A program made the position numbers and the translations under genes. This document shows, in pieces, positions 1 to 10,637 of a stretch of 64,000 bases of DNA. The first letter of the stretch is position 1, and each line of letters begins with the position of its first letter. The DNA comes from Aquilaria yunnanensis. Taxonomy: Eukaryota; Streptophyta; Magnoliopsida; Malvales; Thymelaeaceae. Under the pieces are notes generated by a model. That model was given only the letters and a program-made list of their open reading frames with translations, was not told where the DNA came from and searched no databases. Location of the stretch: assembly GCA_039654915.1 (NCBI GenBank), contig CM077597.1:24278001-24342000 (forward strand), in the 5' to 3' direction.

Positions 1-845
1 CAGAAAAAGCACTTCTTCTTAGTGCCTATACGCTATAACAAATGTTTGTTTTGCCTTTTCTTTGTTCATGTGGGACAAGAAAAGATGAATTAAAATTCCT
101 CCACTAACCACCTCATAACAGTTTGTAGACCTCACTAAAATGACTACGTTTATACCCCAGATCCCAAGCTTCTCATTTAAATCGTCCAAGTGGGAAAAGA
201 ATTAAGAAGGCTGAAGCCCATAACAACAAAACAACCTGTTTAGCACCATTTTAGCCGTGTATTAATATAACTCCAATTCCTTATTTCACATCTAATCATT
301 CCATGTAGGACAAAAAATAAGAAACCAAGCACAACCAAAGTTCCACCCCATCTCATTTGGCCACAATGGTGAGAGCAATCACCCTGCCCACAACCTGAAC
401 AAAGAAGTCCCTACTCGTGCTTTGATAACTTCTCATGGCCTTCTTCTCCTTGGTTTTCACCCAAGTGGGAAAGAAAATGGAGCATTGCCTCCTTAGTTAG
501 TAGAAAATCCAAAACTCAATGCCTTTTAACAACTCTTTAAGCCTCATAAGCCTTTGATCCCTCTATGTGGGATAAGGATTTAGCAACGAAAGAAACCTGG
601 TATGCTTAGGTTCCTGCCTTATTTCTTATAGCCCAGAGTCCCTATTTCCTCTATCTCTTCATCCATGTGGGATAAGGCCAACTACTTCACTTGACTGGTT
701 TCGCTAAACAGCCTTTCTTTTATAGCCTAGACTTTCTATTAAGCTTTTTCTTTATTCATGTGAGACAAAAAAAAAATCTTTTAACATTTTGGTAGAATCT
801 TATGATTCTACATTTTTTTTGTGATTTTATGATTGGTCAAAAACC
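1..845. repeat. Diverged repeat array with a recurring CATGTGGGAYAAG-like motif
   Basis: A short motif resembling catgtgggacaagaa recurs at about 69, 188, 304, 461, 566, 663 and 757, so units are roughly 95-155 bp and strongly diverged. Between motifs the text often reads like 'cctcataagcc' or 'tagcccagag'. No coding potential is visible. The array ends just before recognisable Athila pol, so it either replaced the 5' part of that element or was inserted into it. The window starts inside it, so its full size is unknown. Confidence 0.5.
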
Positions 846-848
846 AAA

Positions 849-1645
849 ATGACTCTAGGTAGAATCCCGACTTTAACAACCTTGGTTGATAAAGCAAAGG
901 TGGAGCTCATTGCTCAGTTACCTTCACCTAAAACAGTTAGGGAAGTTCATTCATTTTTGGGACATTCAAGATTTTATAGAAGGTTCATTAAAGGGTTCAG
1001 TGTGATATCTAGGCCTTTTTGCAATCTTCTTGCAAAAGATGTTTCATTTGAATGGACTCAAGAATGTAAAAATTCTTTTGATAAGTTAATTAGCCTTCTA
1101 ACATCTTCTCCAATCATGCAACCCCCAGCTGATCCTTGCTGTTTGAGGTAATATGTGATGCTAGTAACTATGCCGTTGGTACTGTACTAGGATAGAGAAA
1201 GGAAGATAAACCATATGTAATTTATTACACAAGTAGAACTTTGAATAGTGCACAAATGAATTACATTACGACTAAGAAAGAACTACTTGCAGTAATATTT
1301 ACATTGGATAAATTTCTTTCATATCTAATTGGTTCAACAACCATTGTTTACACTAACCATTATGCTATCAAGTACCTAATGTCAAAGCAAAATGCTAAAC
1401 CAAGGCTGATTCACTATATCTTATTACTTCAAGAATTCAACATTGTGATCAGGGATAAGAAAGACACCGAAAATGTTGTCTCTCACCATTTGTCAAGGCC
1501 GACAACAGATTCAACAATTGAGACTATACCCATAAATGATTATTTTCCTGATGAATTTTTATTTTTTGTCACTATAGTACCTTGGTTTGCTAATATCGTC
1601 AATTTTTTTGTGACAGGACGGATGCCAGATAATTGGAATGCCTAA
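849..1645 (+). pseudogene. Athila-like pol: end of reverse transcriptase and RNase H
   Basis: Residues from about 884 (VDKAKVELIAQLP) through FLGHSRFYRRFIKGF are the reverse transcriptase connection domain. The segment from 1241 contains [30 protein letters not shown] and an HLSRP end, which is Ty3/gypsy RNase H. The usual catalytic TDH is TNH here. Stops and frameshifts between 1151 and 1241, and loss of everything upstream, make it non-functional. The match to gypsy pol stops abruptly at about 880, next to the repeat array. Confidence 0.85.
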
Positions 1646-2534
1646 GATAAGAAGAAACTTTTACATGAGGTGAAAAATTTTTACTGGGATAATCTTTAAC
1701 TTTTCAACTACTGCCCTAATCAGATATTCCAGAAATGTATACTCAAGGATGAGGTAAAAAGTGTCATTAAATTTTGTCATTCAAAAGCATGCGAGGGGCA
1801 TTTTTCGTCAAAGAAAATAGCTATAAAAATTTTACAGTCTGAATTTTAGTGGCCCTCTTTATTCAAAGACGCATATGCATTCTGTAAAGCCTATGAAAAT
1901 TGTAAAAAATTAGGATCCATTTAAAAAAGAAACATGATGCCTTTGACTCCTATCCTCATTATTGAAATTTTTTACTGTTGGGGGATAGATGACCATTTCC
2001 ACCATCATTTGGATTTGTTTACATTTTAGTTACAGTAGATTATGTTTCAAAATGGGTAGAGGCAGTTCTATGTCGAAATAATGATTATAAAACTGTGCTT
2101 AAATTTTTTAAGGAAAATATTTTGAGTTGATTTGAAATTCTTCAGGTCATAATAGGTGATGGGGGAACACATTTTTGTAAGAGACCATTTGAATCTTTAT
2201 TGATGAAATATGATATCAAACACAGGGTTGCCACATCTTATCACCCACAAACAAGTGAACAAGTAGAACTGGCAAATAGGGAAATAAAACAGATCATTGA
2301 AAAAACAGTCAACCCAAATCGAAATGATTGGTCTTTGAAATTAACCGATGCACTTTGGGCTTATCGCACTGCTTTTAAAATATCACTTGGTATGTCTCCC
2401 TATAGGATATTTTATGGAAAACCTTGTCATTTACTTATGAAACTTGAACATAAAGCTTACTGGGCTATTAAAGTTTTCAATTCAAATCTTAATGATGTTG
2501 GTGTTTTGCGTAGGTTGTAATTAAATGAACTTGA
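1646..2534 (+). pseudogene. Athila-like integrase, N-terminal and catalytic part
   Basis: The zinc-binding region is recognisable (FCHSKACEGHFSSKK near 1777-1815, then FCKAYENCKK). The core is broken by several stops and a short deletion around 1985-2010. The block at 2140-2520 is the best preserved: [26 protein letters not shown] with the catalytic glutamate present, then [10 protein letters not shown] and [10 protein letters not shown]. The reading frame runs into a solo LTR at 2535 and resumes at about 3954. Confidence 0.85.
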
Positions 2535-3948
2535 TGTTAGTGTTGTACTCAAAAGCCAATTATGAGATGATTGTATTTTTTGCACATTGAATCATGATAT
2601 TTTATTAAGACATTAATCCAGCAATTATGTTTGTTGTTTTATTTCTGCATAACGTAATAAACATAATTGTAACCCTAAAGTAATGATATTCTTAAATGTC
2701 CCCAGTCTAGTATTATTGTGGAGTGGGTTTCAATGATACATAACGACTAGCATATGTGGAGACAATATGAGATATGTAGTATACATATGGGTACAAGTTG
2801 GAGAACTTGTTACTGGGCCGACCCACCATGAGAATACTACATGGATCGTTATATGAGTGTCATAAGTGATTCTCATAATGATCATGGTATATGTAGTCCT
2901 TTGACCTAAAATCATCAAGGTTCCCTACATGTGAGTCACATACTTTGATACTTCCCATTGTTGCTCGTGACTGAGTGAACTTAAAGGAGGTTGTTGGGTA
3001 TGTCACATATCATGCAGAGGGATTTGTATGATCAAAATGGGATTTGTCCCTCATATGTAATGAGAGTGATATCTTCGGGCCCCTTGATAGAGTGGGACTT
3101 AGAAAAATGCATGGCCATGCTCGAATGAGTTGATATACAATATCAATGTCATTAGTTTAAGTTGGTCTACTCAGTAATCAAGAAACCAAAGATTGGGCTA
3201 TATGAGAGTGATACATTCCATGTCTCGTGCTTAGTCTTGATATCTTGGACAAAGGGACAATGACATATATTGGTAATGATCATAAAGGTTTAGTCGAATC
3301 ACCGACAATCTTATCACTTGGGTAGCAATGATGTGTTGCTAGACACCGCTCATTACTTATGATCATCAATGTGATTTATGATCATTGCCAACGTGGTTAG
3401 AGCCTATTAGGTCGCACACATAAAGTTATTTGGATCATAAGAGTACATGGGCTAATTATTTAAGTTATGGTTTCACAATAATTTCATATTAATAATGGGC
3501 TCAAAAGTTAAGCCATTATTAAGCTAGAAATTAAAACCTAGTTGGATTATGGTTTTGAAACCCATTAGGCCTGGAAGTTGAGTCTCACTATAAATACAAC
3601 TTTTAGTGAGAAATTCACAGCTTCTTGCCCTAGCCTCCCAAAAGGACAACGGTACTCTTCTCTTGCAATTCCTTGGAGGACGCAAGCTAGCACTGCGAGC
3701 GCAAGAGAAACGCATTTGTCGGGACATAGTGGAAGCGTGGTGATCCCGAGAGGCTCGTGTGGACACCATAAAGAGCTTGAACACGTCAACTATTAAGGTT
3801 TTGTGATTTGACTCTACAGTTGGGTGAGATATCTCAACTGAAAATTAGGTATGAAAATTTTCGAACACCCGGCTTACCCCATTTCACTTGGATCTTGGAG
3901 GGTTTCAGTTAAATTCCGTTGCACTTGTTTGGCTCCCAAAACCCAACA
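2535..3948 (+). mobile_element. Solo LTR, copy 1 of a 1.4-kb family
   Basis: The segment begins TGTTAG, ends CCAACA and is flanked by cttga (2530-2534) and cttaa (3949-3953), a 5-bp target-site duplication with one change. The integrase reading resumes after it, which confirms a clean insertion. A second copy lies at 29867-31256 with near-identical stretches along its whole length and its own TSD. There is no internal region, so both are solo LTRs, presumably from LTR-LTR recombination. The superfamily cannot be assigned from the LTR alone. Short ORFs inside (for example 3578-3796) are not recognisable proteins. Confidence 0.85.
3588..3596 (+). promoter_or_regulatory. TATA box of solo LTR copy 1
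   Basis: The sequence ctataaata lies about 1,050 bp into the LTR, where a U3/R boundary is expected. The same motif sits at the corresponding place in the second copy (30898-30906), which gives the LTR a plus-strand orientation. Confidence 0.6.
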
Positions 3949-3953
3949 CTTAA

Positions 3954-4293
3954 GGGGTTGAGAAATTATGCATATGAGGATTCAAAAATATATAAAGCTA
4001 GAACTAAACCTTTTCATGACAAAACAATCTTAAGAAAAACATTTGAGGTTGGTCAAAAGGTTTTGCTTTAAAATTCTCGAATTCACATATTTCTTAAAAA
4101 ACTGAGATCTTGATGGAGTGGCCCTTTTATTGTGAAACATGTTTATCCTTATGGAGCCATTGACATTAAAAATCCTAAAAATGGTAATGTGTTTAAAGTA
4201 AATGGACAAAGAGTTAAGCCATTTTTAGAGAATCATGATATGCAGGAAGAAGTTGTTCATCTCAGTGATCCTTACAATGATTATGGTAAGTAA
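3954..4293 (+). pseudogene. Athila-like integrase C-terminal part
   Basis: Continues the integrase after the solo LTR: residues NYAYEDSKIYKARTKPFHDK, then a [19 protein letters not shown] stretch and [10 protein letters not shown], as in Athila integrase tails. The natural end is the stop at 4291-4293. One or two stops around 4070-4110 interrupt it. Confidence 0.8.
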
Positions 4294-4353
4294 ATGTAAA
4301 TATATTTTCTCTTCTTAGACATTTTTCTTTTAAGTTTCATTTTTTTTCTCATT

Positions 4354-5133
4354 GTGCTTTTCTTTTTTTCCGGGTTAAGTGGCAGATACGGTACTCCTTG
4401 GGTCTTAAGTCGGTTCTTTCAGTTTCTCATAACAACTTATTCCCTTCTCTCCCTTTTCCCTCAATCTCTTAAAAAAATAGATTCTATTCTTTTTGCTTTG
4501 CGAAAATATTTTACTTCTCTCCCAATGAATGTGCTTAAAAGGATTTACCAAGCTAGACGTGAACGATTAAGAGTTTTAATGCACAAAAGCATCCATAAAG
4601 ATGTACATTGGTTAATAAAAGCTAAGATTCATTTGGCTAGTGAAATCCTAGATGCGTTCGTGTCCCACATACTTGGCTTAGGCAAAAGCTCTTATGCAAA
4701 AAAGCGAGGAGCGAAAAGTTTACGAGTCTGTCACAAATGTAGTCGATGAACTTGTAATACTAAATTTCATTCTTTAGGGATGGTGTCTGATAATCGAGAA
4801 GATAAAATACAATTCATTAAGAATGGCCTGAGTAAGGATTCTTTGGATGATATCCAATTGACTCTTGAGACGCATTCTTGTGGATTAGTGCAACATGAGC
4901 TTCTTGGATTATGAAGTATTTTTCATAAAGAACGAGAGCGTTACAGTCTTGGGAATCTAACTTTAAAAGATCCTATTTTCCGGTTTATAAGAAAACTAGA
5001 TGGGAAGCAAATCCACGACTCATAGAAGGCATTGAAGTCATTTTTGAACGTAAAACCAGAGGAGGATGTGAGTCACAGTCATAACTACTGTACATACATG
5101 CCGTTATTGTTGAAAATTTTTATTTTCTTTTGA
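4354..5133 (+). pseudogene. Unrecognised ORF between Athila pol and a LOG-like ORF
   Basis: One reading frame of about 260 codons stays open apart from three in-frame stops (4747, 4912 and 5023). Two of these look like tryptophan codons changed to stops. I do not recognise the protein. A likely start is the ATG at 4525 (MNVLKRIYQARRERLR); upstream codons are hydrophobic and low-complexity. The middle is basic and may be helical (HKDVHWLIKAKIHLASEILD), followed by a CHKCSR-type cysteine pair, a stretch reading DSLDDIQLTLETH, and FHKERERYSLGNLTLKDP near the C end. Preservation of frame without indels over 780 bases suggests it was coding until recently. It lies between the pol stop and the Athila 3' noncoding region, in the position of the env-like ORF of some relatives. 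Confidence 0.5.
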
Positions 5134-5236
5134 CAATAATCTACCTATTCCTATTGTTGTAAGTATTGTAATATTTTTTCATCTCTATAAATGCAGCTTC
5201 TTCTTTTCATTTTTTTTAACAGAGTTAAGGATAGAA

Positions 5237-5836
5237 ATGGAGGCAACCACAACTCACAGATTTTGAAATATTTTTGTATTTTCTAGGGCTTTTCCTGGAA
5301 AAGATGAAGAGTTCTTGAGGGAAGCTAGCCATGTGGGTAGAGTTCTAGCTGAGCAAAAAATACATTTGGTTTATGGGGGAGGCAATGTCAGATTGATGGG
5401 AGGTGTAGCAACAGCAGCATCTATAGGGGGTAGCTAAGTTTTGGGTATCATCCCAGCACTTTTGAAATGGATTTCTGGGGCCACGATTGGAGAAGAACTA
5501 ATGGTTAAAAATTTACAAGAGTGTTTGTTGCAAATGCTCTATAATTCCGATGTTGTTATTGCTATATCATGAGGGTTTGGTACACTGGGGGAAAATTTTC
5601 AAATTGTTTCCATGGCCCAACTTAATATGCGCCAGAAACCTATTGGGTTGTTGAATGTTAACAATTTCTTTGTAGGTCTGTTATCTTTTATAGATCAAGC
5701 TGTGCATGAGAAATTTATCTTAGAGACGGCACGATGGATCCTAATATCTACATCAACTGCTAAAGAATTGTTAGATAAAATTGGAGTATTCATTCTTGAA
5801 ATAGACCCAGCAGTGATTCAGATAGACTGGACATGA
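5237..5836 (+). pseudogene. LOG-like cytokinin riboside 5'-monophosphate phosphoribohydrolase, intronless, inside Athila-like element
   Basis: One frame of 200 codons from an ATG to a stop, close to the usual LOG length, with no indels and three in-frame stops (codons beginning 5264, 5435 and 5570). Landmarks of the LOG (lysine decarboxylase-like Rossmann) family: LVYGGGNVRLMGG for the nucleotide-binding glycine loop; VLGIIPALL; ISGATIGEELMV; GFGTLGENFQIV where LOGs have PGGxGTxEE; MAQLNMRQKPIGLLNV; a TAKELLDK end. LOG enzymes release active cytokinin bases from their ribotides in the cytosol. Here the conserved HERK segment reads LQEC and the PGG has been lost, so activity is unlikely even without the stops. 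Plant LOG genes normally have several introns; this copy has none, so it came from an mRNA-like source. The family call is firm; the branch within LOG is not resolved. Confidence 0.8.
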
Positions 5837-7239
5837 CAGTCCTTCCTAATCAGCTACATCCCATAAGTATTCTTTACATTGCTTGTCATTTTATTTTTGT
5901 TAATAAGTGATGAAGCACTGTGGAAGAAAACAACTTGGACTTGTAGATCTGCTTGTAGTATCTTGTCTTTTGGTTTTACTATCAGCATGTTCTTTATTTT
6001 GGTTTGAGTAATTTTAGGTTTTTCATTTTCAATAAGTACCATTTCAGGAAAATTCTTCTTCACTCATCTTATCTATATTTTGACATTAGGGGCAATGTCT
6101 TAATTTGGTTGCGGGGAGGGATATTTAAAACATGATTTTTTTTTGTTTTTTCTGATAATTTTTCTCATGCTGATATTAAAACCATTAGACAAAGCCCTCA
6201 GTCTAGGATGGTTGAGTAAAAAGTAATTTTGCTCTTGAGACGTATCCTATTAGGTATGCTAGTCATAACATATTTAGGTAGCTAGGTTTCAACCCTATTT
6301 GGATGAAATATCTCACAAGTAATCTATATTTTCTGTCTTGAAAAGAAAATATTGGATGAAACCGGAATATTGATTCCAAAATATCCCATCACATGCATAC
6401 CTTGTTAGTTTTATTTTATTTGTCATTGTGTTGATTTTTTATTTCTTTTCTTTCATATCCATGTTTAAGTTCATTTATCATGTTTGCATGAATAGTTGCA
6501 TGTATGAACATTTAGCATAAATTTAGGTTATCTTTTTGCATTTAGGAACCTAACTCATGGAAACATCATCATTGGATGTATACCTTGTGAACTTGAAGTA
6601 ATTGTTAATTTTTGAAAGTAGTTAAAGTATGTTGCTTGTTACCTAAGGAACATAAATAACCGGTGAGCACTTTTTAGCCCTTAGTGTTTATTAGGATGAG
6701 AGAATTTCTTTGTTGAGAATGCTTACTTTGTGTTTTAAGCTAGACCTTATGTGGATGAGTGGTCTTAAGGACCCATGCAACCTCACTTCTTGCATGTAAA
6801 TTTAAGGAAGAAGATGGCATTTTAGGGCTAACCACTTACCAAAATGCTAGCCTAGTACATTGACCTTAGTGGCCCCCGTTGAGCTATATAGCCTAATAAT
6901 TTGTTTGAACCCTATATGTTTACTCGCTTCCACTTCATTTTGATCCTTTATTGTCCTTAGAATTAGAGATGCTTATGTGATAATGGGCATTAGAGAGTTA
7001 AAATGAGTGTGTTGTTTTTAGTAAAATAAAGAATAAATGTGTAGGTATACTTTAGGATATGTTGGATCACCTTTTGTTAAAATTGCCATAGTGAAAAATT
7101 TGGGGTGAGTTAAGCTTGAATCATAAAAATTGAGTTTATATCATTGAATGATTGAGTTTTAAAAAGATTTTGATTCAGCAGAAAAAGGAAAAAGCGAGAC
7201 CATAAGAAAAAGCCATCACAAAATAAAGAAAAAAGAATA

Positions 7240-7282
<43 letters not shown>

Positions 7283-8120
7283 GGACTCTTCCATTTCATA
7301 ATACTTAGCCTCTTTTTCTTTTATGGCAGTCTAAAAAAGAATGGTCTCTTTCATTTTCAAATAGAATTATATATGTTCATACATATGTGGATCCATATTA
7401 AAGTAAAAGATGAAAGACATCTTCTTTTATTTTTTTCCTGACAGATAAAACATAATCATGGGGGAGAATTTTGGAAAAAAAATACAACTTCAGCTTCAAT
7501 ATTTGTGCAAGTAAAATGAGGCCAACCATTTTAAAAGGGAGAGAGTAAAAAAAAGGAAAAAAATGTTAAATTCAATAAGTTTAAAACTCAACCATATTTG
7601 TTTTCTAAACCCATGTATTGATAGGGAATTATGTTTTGGAGAGGACTTAGGAGACTAGAGTTGACTTGGGAACTTTGGATATTTAGTATTTTAGGTGTCT
7701 ATATTTATTGTTAATTGCATTGCTAGTTCTTTTCAACTATACTATTAAAACGCCTCCATCCAATTCCCGCTTTTACCAAAGCCACCCTCATTACAACATT
7801 ATATAAAGACCATTGGACTTATATTAACATGCAGTCCCGTTTGGGAATCTAGTGAGAGTGAAGTTGGATCCCCTTGCATGTTGCGAATTGAGAAATACAA
7901 AGTAAGCTTTTTACAAACTCACCTTAAAATGAGTGCAAATACTTAGGGAGTGATCATCTACCTTTGGTAACAAGAATTTAACTCTTTCCCCTTTGATTAA
8001 TTACTTTTAAGTTAAGTTTAAAAGTGTTATATATTCATAGCATGACGTGCCATGAGTTGTTAGGTTATGTGTTTTGTTTTCTTAGTTTTTTAGGTTGCAC
8101 TTGCTAGCGACTAGCAAGAA
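5837..8120 (+). other. Athila-like 3' noncoding region
   Basis: No gene is visible. Positions 6082-6120 carry the segment 'tgacattaggggcaatgtct' followed by a TTTGGTTG and a G-rich run, which resembles the conserved 'acattgaggacaatgt ... aagtttgggg' block downstream of the coding part of Athila elements. The rest is AT-rich with A-runs and one trinucleotide microsatellite. Confidence 0.6.
7237..7282. repeat. (ATA)n microsatellite
   Basis: About 15 uninterrupted trinucleotide units in the Athila-like 3' noncoding region. Confidence 0.95.
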
Positions 8121-8133
8121 CCTGGTTGGGGGG
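8121..8133 (+). other. Polypurine tract of Athila-like element
   Basis: A G-rich run (cctggttgggggg) lies directly before the TGTGATG start of the 3' LTR, where the plus-strand primer of a reverse-transcribing element is expected. Confidence 0.65.
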
Positions 8134-9622
8134 TGTGATGAATACTCATAAGTGTATTGCTATTAAAGATTTAAATCATCATTATACACTTTGAGTATGA
8201 TTAATTTATTTAATTTGAGCAATTTTTCCACCGGGTTACTATTGATGTGTATTTACTATTCATATATGTATTTACTGGTCACCGTATCTCACTGTTGATA
8301 TGCAGTCTACTATTCATATGTGGTTTATACACATATATTACTGTACAAATGTGGTTTACTATTCACCTATATTAAATAATTATTTTTTTATGTAGGTAGA
8401 TAAATCATCATTTGGCAACCTTTCACGAGAAAAATCATATCTAGAGCTGTAGATGTTGGAATTGAGTGATTCTAAATTCATTCGAAAGGCAACAAATAGA
8501 TCTTCAACTTTGTTTCATTCTAGGAGCTAGTTTGATTGTTTTAATTGTCAAAATCTGATTATAGATGAGACAATTTGTTCTTCCGTGTGTTGAAGAGCAG
8601 TTTCGGTAGAAAAAAACATAACTTGAGCTACAGACGTCCGATTTGAATGATAAAGATGTTGTTTCGAAGCTAAGAAATATATCTATAAATTTTGTGCTTT
8701 GAGGAAGAGCTAAATCAAAGTGCATAGTGGTCAAAAAAATTAAAAGAAGTCGCAGCCGGCCTTTGTTGATTTATATTTACCTACCTTGACTATTCTAGCC
8801 TCCCATTTACTATTTCAGCCACCTCAAAACTCTATAAATAGGCACCTTTGGGGGAGGATGAATTCATGATATTTCTTTGGCCTCCTTTATGTTCTTGTAC
8901 CACTTTTAGGTTTTCTTCTTTGGTTTTGTTCTTATTTTTAATATCGAAGCTCTGTTTAAGTGTTTTCTTCTTGTTCTTCCTTTGATCTTTCAATCTATGT
9001 TTATTTCATTTTTTTACAGGTTGTTTTCTTTCATCATGAGTAACTAATCATCTTTTTGCTAGGGTGAAAGGGTGAAGCTTTTGGTATAAAGGTTATGGTT
9101 GATTTAAAAGAATTTCAAAGTTAATGGTATTTACTTTCTTAATAAGTTTAACCACCCTCCTTGTTAAATAAGAGTCTTGATTCATCGTAGTTGAATCATT
9201 TGGTACAAAAGCTACTTGATTCCCTCTGTAGAACATGGCTAAGCTGGCTGTATTGGAATCTTGAGTTATTGTGCTTAAAGGTTGGTATAATGGATACTTG
9301 AACCTATTTATAGGTGTTGGCGTTATGGGATCAATTAAAGCTAATACTAACTAAATTCCCCAATTGTGATGTCCTTTATATGTGGATCCTAGTTGAGTGG
9401 GAAGATAGACTAAAATTAATCATAACCAATATACTAAAAGTGGATCCCCCAAACCTTAGCTATTTTCTTGAAATTGAGTTTTTAAACAAATTTGTTCACA
9501 TCTTTCACCAAAACTTTCTTTGACACAAATTTGTAATTTGTATTTTTTAATTTACTTTATTGTGGTTCGACACTCGGACTCCCGATATTTTATTACTTGC
9601 GACAACCTAAACTTGGGTTACA
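8134..9622 (+). repeat. 3' LTR of Athila-like element
   Basis: Starts TGTGATGAATACTC after the polypurine tract and ends GGTTACA, about 1,489 bp. It has a TATA box at 8832 and a U5-like end (gtggttcgacactcggactc, then ttattacttgcgacaacc) common to Athila and related LTRs. Just beyond 9622 the reverse transcriptase of a minus-strand gypsy element begins in mid-motif. The expected TSD on this side is actgc (9623-9627); its partner lies outside the window. Confidence 0.75.
8832..8840 (+). promoter_or_regulatory. TATA box in Athila-like LTR
   Basis: ctataaata at about 700 bp into the LTR, the usual position of the U3/R boundary. Confidence 0.6.
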
Positions 9623-10637
9623 ACTGCTAGAACGTAGCAACATGTCCAACATATCATCTAACCACGGGATTGGAAAATGATAACCAACGGTAATTTTGTT
9701 GACAGCCCTGCTATCAACACACATTCTCCAACTACCATATGATTTTGGAGTCAACAACACTGGAACCACACATGGACTCATGGTCTTTCGAATGTGCCCC
9801 TTAAGCAATAGCTCTTTTAGCTTTTCCTGCAACACCTCACTCTCCTAGGGACTCATCCGATAATGTGGCAAATTTGGCAAACTTACCCCTAGAACCAAAT
9901 CAATATGGTGTTAGATATCCCTCATTGGTGGAAGCCCTTCATAAAGCTCCTTCGACATGACATCACTAAACTCTTGGAATAAGGACAACATTATTCCTAG
10001 ATCAATTGTTTTTTCCTTGTTGTCCGCATTTAGGACTGGCTTGAGTACCATAAAATAAACTCATTTGGAACCCTTTGTGGCAGCTTACATCTCTTGTTCG
10101 GTCTAGACTAACATTATGGCTGCCCACCCTTCCACTTTAGAAGATTTGGGAAGGATCACTCTTTTCAATGGCTTCAATGAGAATTGCTTTCCATCCTTTT
10201 CAATCATGTAAATATTATCCAACCATCATGGATAGCTGTGACATCAAACTGACAAGGTTTCCCAAGCAACAAATGACATGCATCCATATCTACTATATCA
10301 CAATAAACCTCATCTTTATACTGCCCTATGGAAAAGGGAACCTTACACCTTTTTGTCACCCTGATTTTCTCCATGGCCTTGATGCACTTGATGGTATAGG
10401 GATTCGGATGCTTCTCTTTCTGTGGACCTAGCTATTTGACTACATCATTGCTGATAATATTCTCACAACTTCTATTGTCAATAATCACATCAAACGGATG
10501 AGTAGTAATGGTGCATCGAGTACGAAACAACTGGTGTCACTAAGACGGCTCTTCCTGTTTTTGACTCAGCATTACCTTCTGGATTACATAAGTCACACCC
10601 TCATCTTCCTTATCCTCATACTCGTCTCCCCCCCCCC
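9623..10637 (-). pseudogene. gypsy protease and start of reverse transcriptase
   Basis: The minus-strand frame 9835-9593 gives the [20 protein letters not shown] entry to the RT domain, then the SRAVNKITV and [10 protein letters not shown] blocks; the last residues of that frame are Athila LTR, not RT. Upstream (about 9850-10640) stop-ridden segments such as FQEFSDVMSKELYEGLPPMR and a CHSYP region correspond to the protease-RT linker and protease. The RT active site is absent because the element is cut before it. Confidence 0.75.

Larger units (their letters stand above)
849..9622 (+). mobile_element. Athila-like Ty3/gypsy LTR retrotransposon, 5'-truncated, with extra ORFs
   Basis: In order on the plus strand: end of reverse transcriptase, RNase H, integrase, an unrecognised ORF, a LOG-like ORF, a long noncoding region with the Athila-style segment 'tgacattaggggcaatgtct' followed by a G-rich run (6082-6120), a polypurine tract and a 3' LTR. 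The integrase wording ([29 protein letters not shown]) is typical of the Athila lineage. A solo LTR (2535-3948) interrupts the integrase. The 3' LTR ends inside the reverse transcriptase of a minus-strand gypsy element, so this element inserted into that one. The 5' LTR, gag and protease lie outside the window or are lost. Confidence 0.85.

Noticed and set aside
3524..3796. Overlapping ORFs on both strands near the end of solo LTR copy 1
   Set aside because: They lie in the LTR R/U5 region, are not shared as frames by copy 2, and match no family.
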